DNA of 36,231 nt from Prevotella sp. (GTDB lineage Bacteria > Bacteroidota > Bacteroidia > Bacteroidales > Bacteroidaceae), in contig JAFSNG010000019.1 of the NCBI GenBank assembly GCA_017447515.1, positions 1-36,231 of the forward strand, read 5' to 3'. Shown piece after piece: positions 1 to 7,550 of the stretch. The position numbers were made by a program, and so were the translations under genes. The number at the start of each line of letters is the position of its first letter. The first letter of the stretch is position 1. The notes below the pieces were generated by a model. That model made no database searches, was not told the DNA's origin, and worked only from the letters and a program-made list of their open reading frames with translations.

Positions 1-94
<94 letters not shown>

Positions 95-106
95 TTTTTC
101 TGAAGC

Positions 107-141
107 GAAGCCCTGAGTCAGCAATGATTCAGGGCTTCTTT
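107..141 (+). terminator. rRNA operon terminator
   Basis: A perfect 10-bp inverted repeat, GAAGCCCTGA (107-116) and TCAGGGCTTC (129-138), with a 12-nt loop is followed by a short T-rich run. It lies just after the 5S rRNA and between convergent transcripts, since the CLC gene ends at 201 on the other strand. Confidence 0.85.
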
Positions 142-163
142 CGTTTTCTATAGTCTTTGTTGA

Positions 164-202
164 CGTTGTGGATGTTTGTCTTGACTAGCGTTGTGGATGT
201 TT
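164..202. repeat. 14-bp direct repeat at the 3' end of the CLC gene
   Basis: CGTTGTGGATGTTT occurs at 164-177 and again at 189-202, start to start 25 bp. The second copy overlaps the stop codon of the minus-strand CLC channel gene. Its role is unknown; a small duplication at the gene end is the simplest explanation. Confidence 0.6.
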
Positions 203-2009
203 AGTCCTGGCTGAAGTCATGTACCATCTTACGGTACATATCGTACATGCGTTTGCGTGAGATATAGCCCTTCAGATGGTTGCTTTCGTCGATGACGGGG
301 AGCCAGTCGGCTTGTGTACGCTCGAAGGTTTTCATCACTTGTGCCATAGGTGTGTTGTCAGTCAGCGTGGCGTCGGGTTCTGACATGAGTTGCGACGCAC
401 GGAAATGGTTATACAGTTCGGTGCGGAAGACGACGTGACGTATTTTGATGATATTGATTTCTCCAAGTAGTGTTCCTGCAGCATCGGTCACGGGCAGCAC
501 ATTGTTGTGTGAACGGCTGATCTTGTGTACTATCTGCCCTAACTCCATATCAGGGTCAACGGCCTGGAAGTCGCGCTCAATGACGGAATCCAGACTCATC
601 AGCGTCAATACGGCATGGTCGGTATGGTGGGTCACCAGTTTTCCCTGTTTTGCCAAGCGCAGACCGTAGATGCCATGAGGTTCGAAGATGCTGATGGTGA
701 GATAGCTGGATACGGCGACAATCATCAGCGGCATGAAGAGGTTGTAGCCACTGGTAATCTCAGCAATGAGGAAGATGCCTGTCAACGGGGCGTGCATGAC
801 ACCCGACATGACGCCCGCCATGCCGAGGAGGGAAAAATTCTTTTCAGGCACATAAACACCTATCTGATGGATGTTCCAAAGTCGTGAAAAGAGGAATCCC
901 GTGAAGCAACCAATAAACAATGATGGTGCGAATGTACCGCCACAGCCACCGCCACCATTTGTTGCAGAGGTGGCAAAGACCTTTGTGAGCAGTACTAGTC
1001 CTATATATATAATAAGGTATTCTGCATGACCGTAGAATAGCGAGCCTTCCAGAATCTGGTTCCAGTCTGCTTCCGTCTTGCCGTTCAGCAACAGGTTGAT
1101 GGAGTGGTAGCCTTCACCATAGAGTGACGGGAAGACGAAGATGAGTGTGCTGAGGATGGCGCCACCGATAGCCAGACGGACGTATGGCTTGTCTTTGAAG
1201 CGTGCAAACATATCCTCGCAGGCATTCATCGTACGAATGAAATAGAGCGATACCAGTCCACATGTTACGCCTAACAGGATGGATGCCGGAATGCGTTCCA
1301 CCGTCCAGTCGCTGTCGAGCTGGAAGGAGAACATGACGGCATTACCACTGAAGATATAGGTGAAACAAGTGGCCGTCACGCACGACACAAGGATGGGCAA
1401 TAGCGATGCCATCGTCAGGTCAATCATCAGTACTTCGAGCGTAAATACCAGTCCTGCGATGGGCGCCTTGAAGATACCTGCAATAGCTCCAGCCGCACCG
1501 CAGCCCACGAGCGTCATCAGCGTTTTGTTATCCAAACGGAACAATTTTCCGAGATTTGAACCAATGGCTGAGCCCGTCAGTACGATTGGTGCCTCGGCTC
1601 CCACCGAACCACCAAAGCCGATAGTGATGGCGGAGGCAATGACCGACGACCATGTGTTGTGTGCCTTTATGCGGGAATGGTTTGACGAGATGGCATAGAG
1701 GATGCGTGTGATGCCGTGTGAGATATTGTCTTTTACGATATAGCGTACGAAGAGCGACGTCAGCCAGATGCCTACTACTGGATATACCAGGTAGAGCCAG
1801 TTGTATGAATCTGTGGCAAATTTACCCGTCAGCAGGGCGACGATGATGTTGATGAGTCCGTGCAGGACGTATGCGGCCACCGCAGATAACAGTCCTACAA
1901 GGAATGCCAGTACGAGCAAGAACATCTTGTCGCTGACATTCTGTACGCGCCACTCATGCAGTCGTTGCAACCACTTGGGACCTATCACCTGTTCGCTCTG
2001 TCGCTCCAT
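201..2009 (-). CDS. CLC-family chloride channel/transporter with C-terminal CBS pair
   Basis: This is a 602-residue inner-membrane protein of the CLC family, which moves chloride or other anions through a channel or in exchange for protons. The selectivity motif GSVGAEAP lies at about residues 134-141, with Glu139 at the position of the gating glutamate. The later filter motif GGGGCGGTFAPSLFIG matches the GGxFxPxLxxG signature. About ten hydrophobic segments are followed, from about residue 470, by a cytoplasmic tail with two CBS-like units that may bind adenine nucleotides. It is the last gene of the packed run beginning with lysE, only 7 bp after tsaC. Channel versus H+/anion antiporter cannot be decided from motifs alone. 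Confidence 0.93.
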   Translation of the reverse strand: MERQSEQVIGPKWLQRLHEWRVQNVSDKMFLLVLAFLVGLLSAVAAYVLHGLINIIVALLTGKFATDSYNWLYLVYPVVGIWLTSLFVRYIVKDNISHGITRILYAISSNHSRIKAHNTWSSVIASAITIGFGGSVGAEAPIVLTGSAIGSNLGKLFRLDNKTLMTLVGCGAAGAIAGIFKAPIAGLVFTLEVLMIDLTMASLLPILVSCVTATCFTYIFSGNAVMFSFQLDSDWTVERIPASILLGVTCGLVSLYFIRTMNACEDMFARFKDKPYVRLAIGGAILSTLIFVFPSLYGEGYHSINLLLNGKTEADWNQILEGSLFYGHAEYLIIYIGLVLLTKVFATSATNGGGGCGGTFAPSLFIGCFTGFLFSRLWNIHQIGVYVPEKNFSLLGMAGVMSGVMHAPLTGIFLIAEITSGYNLFMPLMIVAVSSYLTISIFEPHGIYGLRLAKQGKLVTHHTDHAVLTLMSLDSVIERDFQAVDPDMELGQIVHKISRSHNNVLPVTDAAGTLLGEINIIKIRHVVFRTELYNHFRASQLMSEPDATLTDNTPMAQVMKTFERTQADWLPVIDESNHLKGYISRKRMYDMYRKMVHDFSQD

Positions 2010-2016
2010 CGTTCTT

Positions 2017-2616
2017 TTATTGTCGGATAATTGTCACTTCACCATTTTCGCGCAGACGGATGATGCTGCTGGGCGTGTGCGGTTTATGCTCCTGACGACG
2101 ACTCCAGCAGACGTAGTCCACCTGTTCGATGATGCGCGGGTCGATGTCGCAGTAGTTCTGCGCGGCAGGTTCGCCGCTGATATTGGCGGAGGTAGATACC
2201 AACGCCTTTTGGAAACGATAGCAGAGCTCTTTGGAAAAGGGCTCCTGCGTGATGCGGATGCCCAGACTGCCGTCCTCGGCAATGAGGTTCGGAGCGAGGT
2301 TGATGGCACCGTCGAGGATGATGGTGGTGGGCTTGGCCGACGGAGAATCGTCGGGAACGGTGGCGGTGAGGCTGTCGATGAGCTGCCAGGCAACGTCGGG
2401 GACGTTGCGGAAGTAGCGCTGCATGCGGGCGTCGCTATCCACCAGACAGATGAGTGCCTTCGAGTCGTCGCGCTGCTTGATGTCGTAGACGCGCTTGACA
2501 GCCTCCGCGTTCGTCGCATCACAACCAATGCCCCAAACAGTATCGGTAGGGTAGAGGATGACTCCGCCCTCGCGCAACACTTTCACTGCATTTTTGATAT
2601 CTTCTTCTCTCGTCAT
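2017..2616 (-). CDS. tsaC: Threonylcarbamoyl-AMP synthase (Sua5/YciO/YrdC family)
   Basis: This 199-residue YrdC-domain protein should make threonylcarbamoyl-AMP from threonine, bicarbonate and ATP, the first step of the t6A modification at position 37 of ANN-decoding tRNAs. The N-terminal stretch GGVILYPTDTVWGIGCDATN and the later STSANISGEPA motif are characteristic of the nucleotide-binding cavity. It has the short form, without the C-terminal Sua5 domain. The start overlaps the prfC stop by one base (TAATG), implying coupled translation. Pairing with release factor 3 puts two translation-fidelity genes together. Some YciO-type paralogs have other roles, so the exact enzyme is a strong but not certain inference. 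Confidence 0.9.
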   Translation of the reverse strand: MTREEDIKNAVKVLREGGVILYPTDTVWGIGCDATNAEAVKRVYDIKQRDDSKALICLVDSDARMQRYFRNVPDVAWQLIDSLTATVPDDSPSAKPTTIILDGAINLAPNLIAEDGSLGIRITQEPFSKELCYRFQKALVSTSANISGEPAAQNYCDIDPRIIEQVDYVCWSRRQEHKPHTPSSIIRLRENGEVTIIRQ

Positions 2617-4202
2617 TAGAACTCTGATGTAAAGTGGAACTTAATGTGCTTGAAATCTTCCTGCGCCATTGAGAGCACGTAGCCGGAGTCAGCAAGGAAC
2701 ACATCGCGACCTTCCTTGTCCTTGGCCATATACTGGTACTTGCGCTTCTTGAAGTTCTCCAGTTCTTTTTCATCGTCACTCTCTATCCAGCACGCCTTAT
2801 ACAGGTGTACGGGTTCCCAGCGGCACTTGGCGTTATACTCGTTCTCAAGACGATACTGGATGACCTCGAACTGCAGTTGGCCCACGGTGCCGATAATCTT
2901 GCGGCCGTTGAACTGGTTGACGAACAACTGTGCGACGCCCTCGTCCATCAGCTGGTCGATACCCTTCTGAAGCTGTTTTGACTTCATCGGGTCGTCGTTC
3001 TCGATATACTTAAACAATTCGGGGCTGAAGGAAGGCAGTCCGCGGAAGTGCAACAACTCACCCTCTGTCAGCGTATCGCCAATCTTGAAGATGCCGTTGT
3101 CAGGCAGACCCACGATGTCGCCGGGCCATGCCTCGTCGATGGTCGACTTACGCTGTGCCATAAACTGCGTAGGCGACGAGAATCGCAGCGTCTTACCCTG
3201 ACGCACATGCAGGTAGGGCTGGTTGCGCTGGAACTTGCCGCTGCACACCTTGCAGAAAGCAATACACGATCGGTGGTTGGGGTCGATGTTGGCGGTAATC
3301 TTAAAGATAAAGCCCGTGAATTTCGGCTCGTCGGGCTGCACATCGCGCTCCTCGGCCTTGGTGGGCTTGGGACTGGGAGCTATTTCCACGAAGCAGTTCA
3401 AGAGTTCCTGCACACCGAAGTTGTTTAGGGCAGAACCAAAGAATACGGGAGCCACTTCGGCGCTGCGGTACGTCTCGACGTCGAATTCCGGATAGACACA
3501 ATCCACCAGTTCCAGGTCTTCGCGGAGCTTGGCAGCGTTTTGCTCACCAACCATCTTATCGAGCTCGACGGAATCGAGCTCCACACTAACTTTTTCTGTC
3601 ACGCGCTGCTTGTCGGGCGTAAAGAGGTCGAGCTTGTTTTCGTAGATGTTATACACGCCCTTGAATTTCGCGCCCTGATTGATGGGCCAACTTAAAGGGC
3701 GCACCTTGATTTCCAGTTCCTGCTCCAACTCGTCCAGCAAGTCGAACGGGTCACGACCCTCGCGGTCCATCTTGTTGATAAAGATGATGACGGGCGTATT
3801 CCTCATGCGGCACACGTTCATCAGTTTACGCGTCTGCGTCTCCACACCTTTTGCACCGTCCACCACGATGATTGCTGAGTCGACAGCCGTCAGCGTGCGG
3901 TAGGTGTCCTCGGCAAAGTCCTGGTGACCCGGGGTGTCAAGGATGTTTACTTTATACTCAACGTCCGACCCGTCGGGCGTATAGTCGAACTCCATCACGG
4001 ATGTCGACACCGAGATACCGCGCTGCTTCTCGATATCCATCCAGTCGGAAGTAGCGGTCTTCTTAATCTTGTTGTTCTTTACTGCACCAGCCACCTGAAT
4101 CTGACCGCCGAACAGCAGAAATTTCTCTGTCAGCGTGGTCTTACCGGCATCTGGGTGCGAGATAATCGCAAATGTTCTTCTTCTTTCTATTTCTTGATTC
4201 AT
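2616..4202 (-). CDS. prfC: Peptide chain release factor 3
   Basis: This 528-residue translational GTPase has the usual length for RF3, which removes RF1/RF2 from the ribosome after peptide release. The G-domain motifs are clear: G1 [13 protein letters not shown] near residue 16, G3 [16 protein letters not shown] near residue 89, and G4 [10 protein letters not shown] near residue 143. The distinctive RF3 segment [16 protein letters not shown] follows G1, and the C-terminal half matches RF3 domains II and III. Its start overlaps the rfbD stop (ATGA) and its stop overlaps the tsaC start (TAATG), so the three genes should be translated from one message. Confidence 0.97.
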   Translation of the reverse strand: MNQEIERRRTFAIISHPDAGKTTLTEKFLLFGGQIQVAGAVKNNKIKKTATSDWMDIEKQRGISVSTSVMEFDYTPDGSDVEYKVNILDTPGHQDFAEDTYRTLTAVDSAIIVVDGAKGVETQTRKLMNVCRMRNTPVIIFINKMDREGRDPFDLLDELEQELEIKVRPLSWPINQGAKFKGVYNIYENKLDLFTPDKQRVTEKVSVELDSVELDKMVGEQNAAKLREDLELVDCVYPEFDVETYRSAEVAPVFFGSALNNFGVQELLNCFVEIAPSPKPTKAEERDVQPDEPKFTGFIFKITANIDPNHRSCIAFCKVCSGKFQRNQPYLHVRQGKTLRFSSPTQFMAQRKSTIDEAWPGDIVGLPDNGIFKIGDTLTEGELLHFRGLPSFSPELFKYIENDDPMKSKQLQKGIDQLMDEGVAQLFVNQFNGRKIIGTVGQLQFEVIQYRLENEYNAKCRWEPVHLYKACWIESDDEKELENFKKRKYQYMAKDKEGRDVFLADSGYVLSMAQEDFKHIKFHFTSEF

Positions 4203-5047
4203 AACTTTTCAATACATTCTTTCAATGACTCCTCCCAATAGGGAATCTCAATGCCATAAACGGTCTTGATTTTCGTCTTGTCGAGCACGGAATAGTGCGG
4301 ACGGGCGGCAGGCGTCGGATATTCGGCTGTATGCAGGGGGCGCACATGACACGATGTGATGCCGGCCATGCGATGAATCGCCTTGGTGAAGTCATACCAC
4401 GATATGACACCTTCGTTGGAGAAATGATAGATACCAGGAACGATGCCCTTGTTGATGGCTGTCATGATGACCGCAGCAAGGTCACGGGCGTATGTCGGTG
4501 TGCCTATCTGGTCAAAGATGACGCCCAGTTCTGGTTTCTCCTTGCCCAGACGAATCATCGTCTTTACGAAGTTGTTGCCGAAGGTAGAGTACAGCCAAGC
4601 TGTACGGATAATCATCGAACGCTCGCACAGTTTCTGGACGTTCAGTTCGCCCACCAGTTTCGTCTTGCCATAGACGCTGTTAGGGCAAGTATCCTCATCC
4701 TCCGTATAGGGAGTGTGATGGGTGCCGTCGAACACGTAGTCGGTAGAAATCTGAATCATCCAACCGCCCCGCTTCCCGATGGCATGAGCCAGATAGGCAG
4801 GTGCCTCGGCATTCAGTCGCTGACAAAGTTCCTCGTTGTCCTCCGCCTTGTCGACAGCCGTATAGGCGGCACAATTGACGATGCCTTCAATGGCATTCTC
4901 TGCTACAAAGTTCTCGATGGCCTGCTGATTGGTGATATCCAGCTCAGCAACATCCGTATTAAAATAGGTGTGTTGGGGATTCTCCTTCTCCAACAGTTGC
5001 ATCTCATTGCCTAATTGGCCGTTACAGCCTGTAATCAGTATATTCAT
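4199..5047 (-). CDS. rfbD: dTDP-4-dehydrorhamnose reductase
   Basis: This 282-residue extended short-chain dehydrogenase should reduce dTDP-4-keto-L-rhamnose to dTDP-L-rhamnose, the last step of rhamnose donor synthesis for surface polysaccharide. The N-terminal Rossmann loop [10 protein letters not shown], the STDYVFDG motif and the catalytic YGKTK (YxxxK) are all present. Length is normal. The other rml genes (rmlA, B, C) are not next to it; instead it sits between DUF4924 and prfC with overlapping stop and start codons on both sides. The isolated location suggests that rhamnose synthesis genes are dispersed in this genome. Confidence 0.95.
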   Translation of the reverse strand: MNILITGCNGQLGNEMQLLEKENPQHTYFNTDVAELDITNQQAIENFVAENAIEGIVNCAAYTAVDKAEDNEELCQRLNAEAPAYLAHAIGKRGGWMIQISTDYVFDGTHHTPYTEDEDTCPNSVYGKTKLVGELNVQKLCERSMIIRTAWLYSTFGNNFVKTMIRLGKEKPELGVIFDQIGTPTYARDLAAVIMTAINKGIVPGIYHFSNEGVISWYDFTKAIHRMAGITSCHVRPLHTAEYPTPAARPHYSVLDKTKIKTVYGIEIPYWEESLKECIEKL

Positions 5048-5592
5048 TACTCGAATTTCAGTCCTTCTTCTTTATCCTTCTTGTAATAATCCGAGAGCAT
5101 CCCCAAAAAGGTTGTAATCTCCTTGATGGCGTGTTCCGTATTGGTGCTGATTTCCTTCTTTTGCAAGCGTAGCATCATGACGCCATAGAGCGAATTGAAA
5201 CATGTCTCCACCTCGTTTTCTTCCTTGTTGGCACCCCGGTTGCGAAGTTCTACGATATAGGGCAACACCCGATAGTATTCGGCATTGTAAAACGGGAACT
5301 TGGTTGATGCCAGCAGTTGCGTATGTAGTTCAACAAGTGTCTGCATGGTTACCTTGTTGATTTGCAGGTGTCCTTGTTCGCGACAGCCCTCCTGGTTCAT
5401 CATGCGTATGAGGTTGCCATACCAATCCGTCAATTCTTCCTTCTGCTCGTCAGTATAGTCGAATCGCGCAATATACTCCTTACGAATGCGTGTCAGCGAA
5501 CAGTCGAAAGCCCTGATGATATTCTCTACCTGCCACATATACAGCAGATATTCAGCAATATTGGTCTTACGTAATTCTTGAGAAATAAACAT
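5047..5592 (-). CDS. DUF4924 family protein
   Basis: This 181-residue cytoplasmic, mostly helical protein has no signal peptide or membrane segment. Its N-terminus, with IAEYLLYMWQVENIIRAF at about residues 12-29, resembles DUF4924, an uncharacterised Bacteroidetes family. The family's function is unknown. It overlaps the rfbD start by one base (TAATG), and lies 28 bp after the LysE-like gene, so it belongs to the same transcription unit. The protein is rich in charged residues and ends in an acidic/basic mix (KKDKEEGLKFE). Confidence 0.85.
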   Translation of the reverse strand: MFISQELRKTNIAEYLLYMWQVENIIRAFDCSLTRIRKEYIARFDYTDEQKEELTDWYGNLIRMMNQEGCREQGHLQINKVTMQTLVELHTQLLASTKFPFYNAEYYRVLPYIVELRNRGANKEENEVETCFNSLYGVMMLRLQKKEISTNTEHAIKEITTFLGMLSDYYKKDKEEGLKFE

Positions 5593-5620
5593 TTTCCTTA
5601 GCCGTTATAACGTTCTTACG

Positions 5621-6286
5621 TTAAAAGAATCGATAAAGATTTGTCACTGTGCCGAACAGCGAGATGCTTGCAAATAGTGTCACCGCTGCCCCAATGACCT
5701 GATTGATGATGCGGATGCCGTGATCGTCAAAGATGGTGCGCACCTTGTCCACCAGCCACGACAATCCATACCACCACAAGAGTGCTCCTCCGATGATGCT
5801 TGCAAAACCTACCATCATCTCGAACGGATGGTCGGGAATGACGAAGGCAAACTGAGCGAACAGCGCCATGAAAAGGAATACAATGAGTGGATTGGAGAAT
5901 GTCACCAGGAATGCCGTCCAGATATTGTACCATAGCGACCCTTTCTGTTGTCCTGACTGGTGCATGTTCTTCGTCGGGTCCATGCGCCACGTATAGATGC
6001 CAAAGCCCAAAAGCAGCACACTGCCGATAATCTGCAGGTAGAACTTGTTCTGGTCGTTATTGATGAAATCCATGACGAATGCCATACCGAAGCCCGTGAT
6101 ACCGGCATAGATGATGTCGCTGATGGATGCACCAATGCCTGTAGCAAGACCATACCAGCGTCCTTTGTTCAGCGTGCGCTGTACGCAAAGGATGCCTACT
6201 GGTCCCATAGGCGCTGACGCAATCATACCAATCAGCATGCCTTTGAACACCAAATCGACTATGTTGATATGTATCGGAAATGCCAT
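5621..6286 (-). CDS. LysE/RhtB-family amino-acid exporter
   Basis: This 221-residue protein has about six hydrophobic segments and the LysE-family N-terminal motif: a first helix followed by APMGPVGILCVQRTLNKG, then GLATGIGASISDIIYAGI. LysE/RhtB proteins export amino acids such as lysine, homoserine or threonine; the substrate here cannot be read from sequence. It is the first gene of the minus-strand run that continues to the CLC gene. Its promoter -7 box ends only 8 bp before the ATG, so the message is probably leaderless or nearly so. The upstream region is shared with the divergent ROK kinase. Confidence 0.9.
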   Translation of the reverse strand: MAFPIHINIVDLVFKGMLIGMIASAPMGPVGILCVQRTLNKGRWYGLATGIGASISDIIYAGITGFGMAFVMDFINNDQNKFYLQIIGSVLLLGFGIYTWRMDPTKNMHQSGQQKGSLWYNIWTAFLVTFSNPLIVFLFMALFAQFAFVIPDHPFEMMVGFASIIGGALLWWYGLSWLVDKVRTIFDDHGIRIINQVIGAAVTLFASISLFGTVTNLYRFF

Positions 6287-6294
6287 ATCGAGTG

Positions 6295-6302
6295 CAAAGG
6301 TA
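6295..6302 (-). promoter_or_regulatory. -7 box of the lysE-operon promoter
   Basis: On the minus strand the sequence is TACCTTTG, an exact match to the Bacteroidetes TAnnTTTG -7 element. The lysE ATG lies 8 bases downstream, so the 5' UTR would be 0-5 nucleotides. No clear -33 TTTG is seen at the expected distance; the region overlaps the ROK promoter in the other direction. Confidence 0.7.
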
Positions 6303-6321
6303 CGAAATATTTTGTTAAATC

Positions 6322-6352
6322 CTTGCAGTTTCAGAATATTTTTGTACCTTTG
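6322..6352 (+). promoter_or_regulatory. Promoter of the ROK kinase gene
   Basis: CTTG at 6322-6325 (a -33 TTG variant) is followed after 19 bp by the -7 element TACCTTTG at 6345-6352. The predicted 5' UTR to the ATG at 6397 is about 35-40 nt. It stands back to back with the lysE promoter. Confidence 0.75.
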
Positions 6353-6396
6353 TAGGCAGATTCATAAAATAGACATAACTTAAAAACATAAAAACA

Positions 6397-7377
6397 ATGG
6401 AACAACAAGGAATCAAGCCGTATGTTATCGGTTTAGACTTAGGAGGCACGAACTCCGTATTCGGCATCGTTGATGCACGTGGTGAAATCAAGGCTACTAC
6501 AGCTATCAAGACAGGTGGCTACACCAAAGTAGAAGACTATGTCAAGGCTTCTATCGAGGCTTTGCAACCCATCATCGAACAGGTGGGCGGTATTGACAAA
6601 ATCAAGGCAATGGGTATTGGTGCGCCTAATGGCAACTATTACAATGGTACCATTGAGTTTGCACCTAATCTGCCCTGGGCTCACGACGGAGTCGTCCCCT
6701 TGGCAAAACTCTTCAGCGACCAGTTGAACGGCATTCCCGTTGCACTGACCAACGATGCCAATGCTGCTGCACTGGGTGAAATGGTCTATGGCGTTGCCCG
6801 CGGCATGAAGAACTTCATCGTCATTACCCTGGGAACAGGCGTTGGCTCTGGTATCGTGGTGAATGGTCAGTTGCTGTATGGTCACGACGGTTTTGCTGGT
6901 GAATTAGGCCATGTCATTATGGTGCGTGGTGCTGAGGGCCGTAGCTGTGGTTGCGGACGTACAGGATGTCTGGAAGCTTATTGCTCTGCAACGGGCGTAG
7001 CACGTACTGCTCGCGAACTGTTGGCAAAGACCGACCGTCCTTCTCTGCTTCGTGATATGAATCCAGACGACATCACTTCGCTCGACGTGTCTATTGCCGC
7101 AGGCAAGGGTGACGAACTGGCTAAGGAAATCTACGAGTTTACCGGTAAGATGCTGGGCGAGGCCTGTGCCGACTTCACCGCCTTCTCCAGCCCTGAGGCC
7201 TACATCTTCTTCGGTGGCATGGTAAAGGCTGGCGACCTGATTATGGAGCCCATCAAGAAAGCCTACGAGGCCAGCGTCATGAATATTTTCAAGGGCAAGG
7301 CTCAGTTCTTGGTCAGCGGTCTCGACGGTGCTTCGGCTGCCGTGTTGGGCGCTTCGGCCATTGGTTGGGAGATTTAA
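6397..7377 (+). CDS. ROK-family sugar kinase (probable glucokinase)
   Basis: This 326-residue ROK-family protein likely phosphorylates glucose or another hexose at C6 using ATP. Motifs in order: phosphate loop DLGGTNSVFGIV near residue 14, sugar-binding EFAPNLPW, catalytic LTNDANAAALGE, the GTGVGSGIV loop, the GHDGFAGELGH motif, and the zinc site CGCGRTGCLEAYC (CxCGxxGCxE). There is no N-terminal helix-turn-helix, so it is a kinase rather than a ROK repressor. It has its own promoter and a strong terminator, so it appears monocistronic. Placement before pectin genes fits general sugar metabolism. The precise hexose is not determined by motif. Confidence 0.92.
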   Translation: MEQQGIKPYVIGLDLGGTNSVFGIVDARGEIKATTAIKTGGYTKVEDYVKASIEALQPIIEQVGGIDKIKAMGIGAPNGNYYNGTIEFAPNLPWAHDGVVPLAKLFSDQLNGIPVALTNDANAAALGEMVYGVARGMKNFIVITLGTGVGSGIVVNGQLLYGHDGFAGELGHVIMVRGAEGRSCGCGRTGCLEAYCSATGVARTARELLAKTDRPSLLRDMNPDDITSLDVSIAAGKGDELAKEIYEFTGKMLGEACADFTAFSSPEAYIFFGGMVKAGDLIMEPIKKAYEASVMNIFKGKAQFLVSGLDGASAAVLGASAIGWEI

Positions 7378-7394
7378 ATTGACGATATCTGAAA

Positions 7395-7421
7395 GGGGAG
7401 GGCACTGCCCTCCTTTTTTTC
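7395..7421 (+). terminator. Terminator after the ROK kinase
   Basis: GGAGGGC (7397-7403) pairs with GCCCTCC (7407-7413) around a 3-nt loop, followed by an uninterrupted T run. This is a classic intrinsic terminator 20 bp after the stop codon. Confidence 0.92.
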
Positions 7422-7488
7422 TTTGCTCATAATCTTCGTCATTCTGTGCAATTACTAAAACGATTGCGCTAGGAAATGCCTTAATATT

Positions 7489-7520
7489 TTTGGTACTTTG
7501 TTTGCTTTTTCGTACCTTTG
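7489..7520 (+). promoter_or_regulatory. Promoter of the GH28-GH105 gene
   Basis: TTTG at 7489-7492 and TACCTTTG at 7513-7520 are separated by 20 bp, matching both Bacteroidetes -33 and -7 elements exactly. The 5' UTR to ATG 7551 would be about 25-30 nt. Confidence 0.85.
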
Positions 7521-7550
7521 CAAGCAGAACTACTAGAACAAATAAGAATT

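Noticed and set aside
5593-5620. Possible heptamer satellite between lysE and DUF4924
   Set aside because: CGTT recurs at 8-bp steps (5603, 5611, 5619) rather than 7, with poor unit similarity; this looks like chance.
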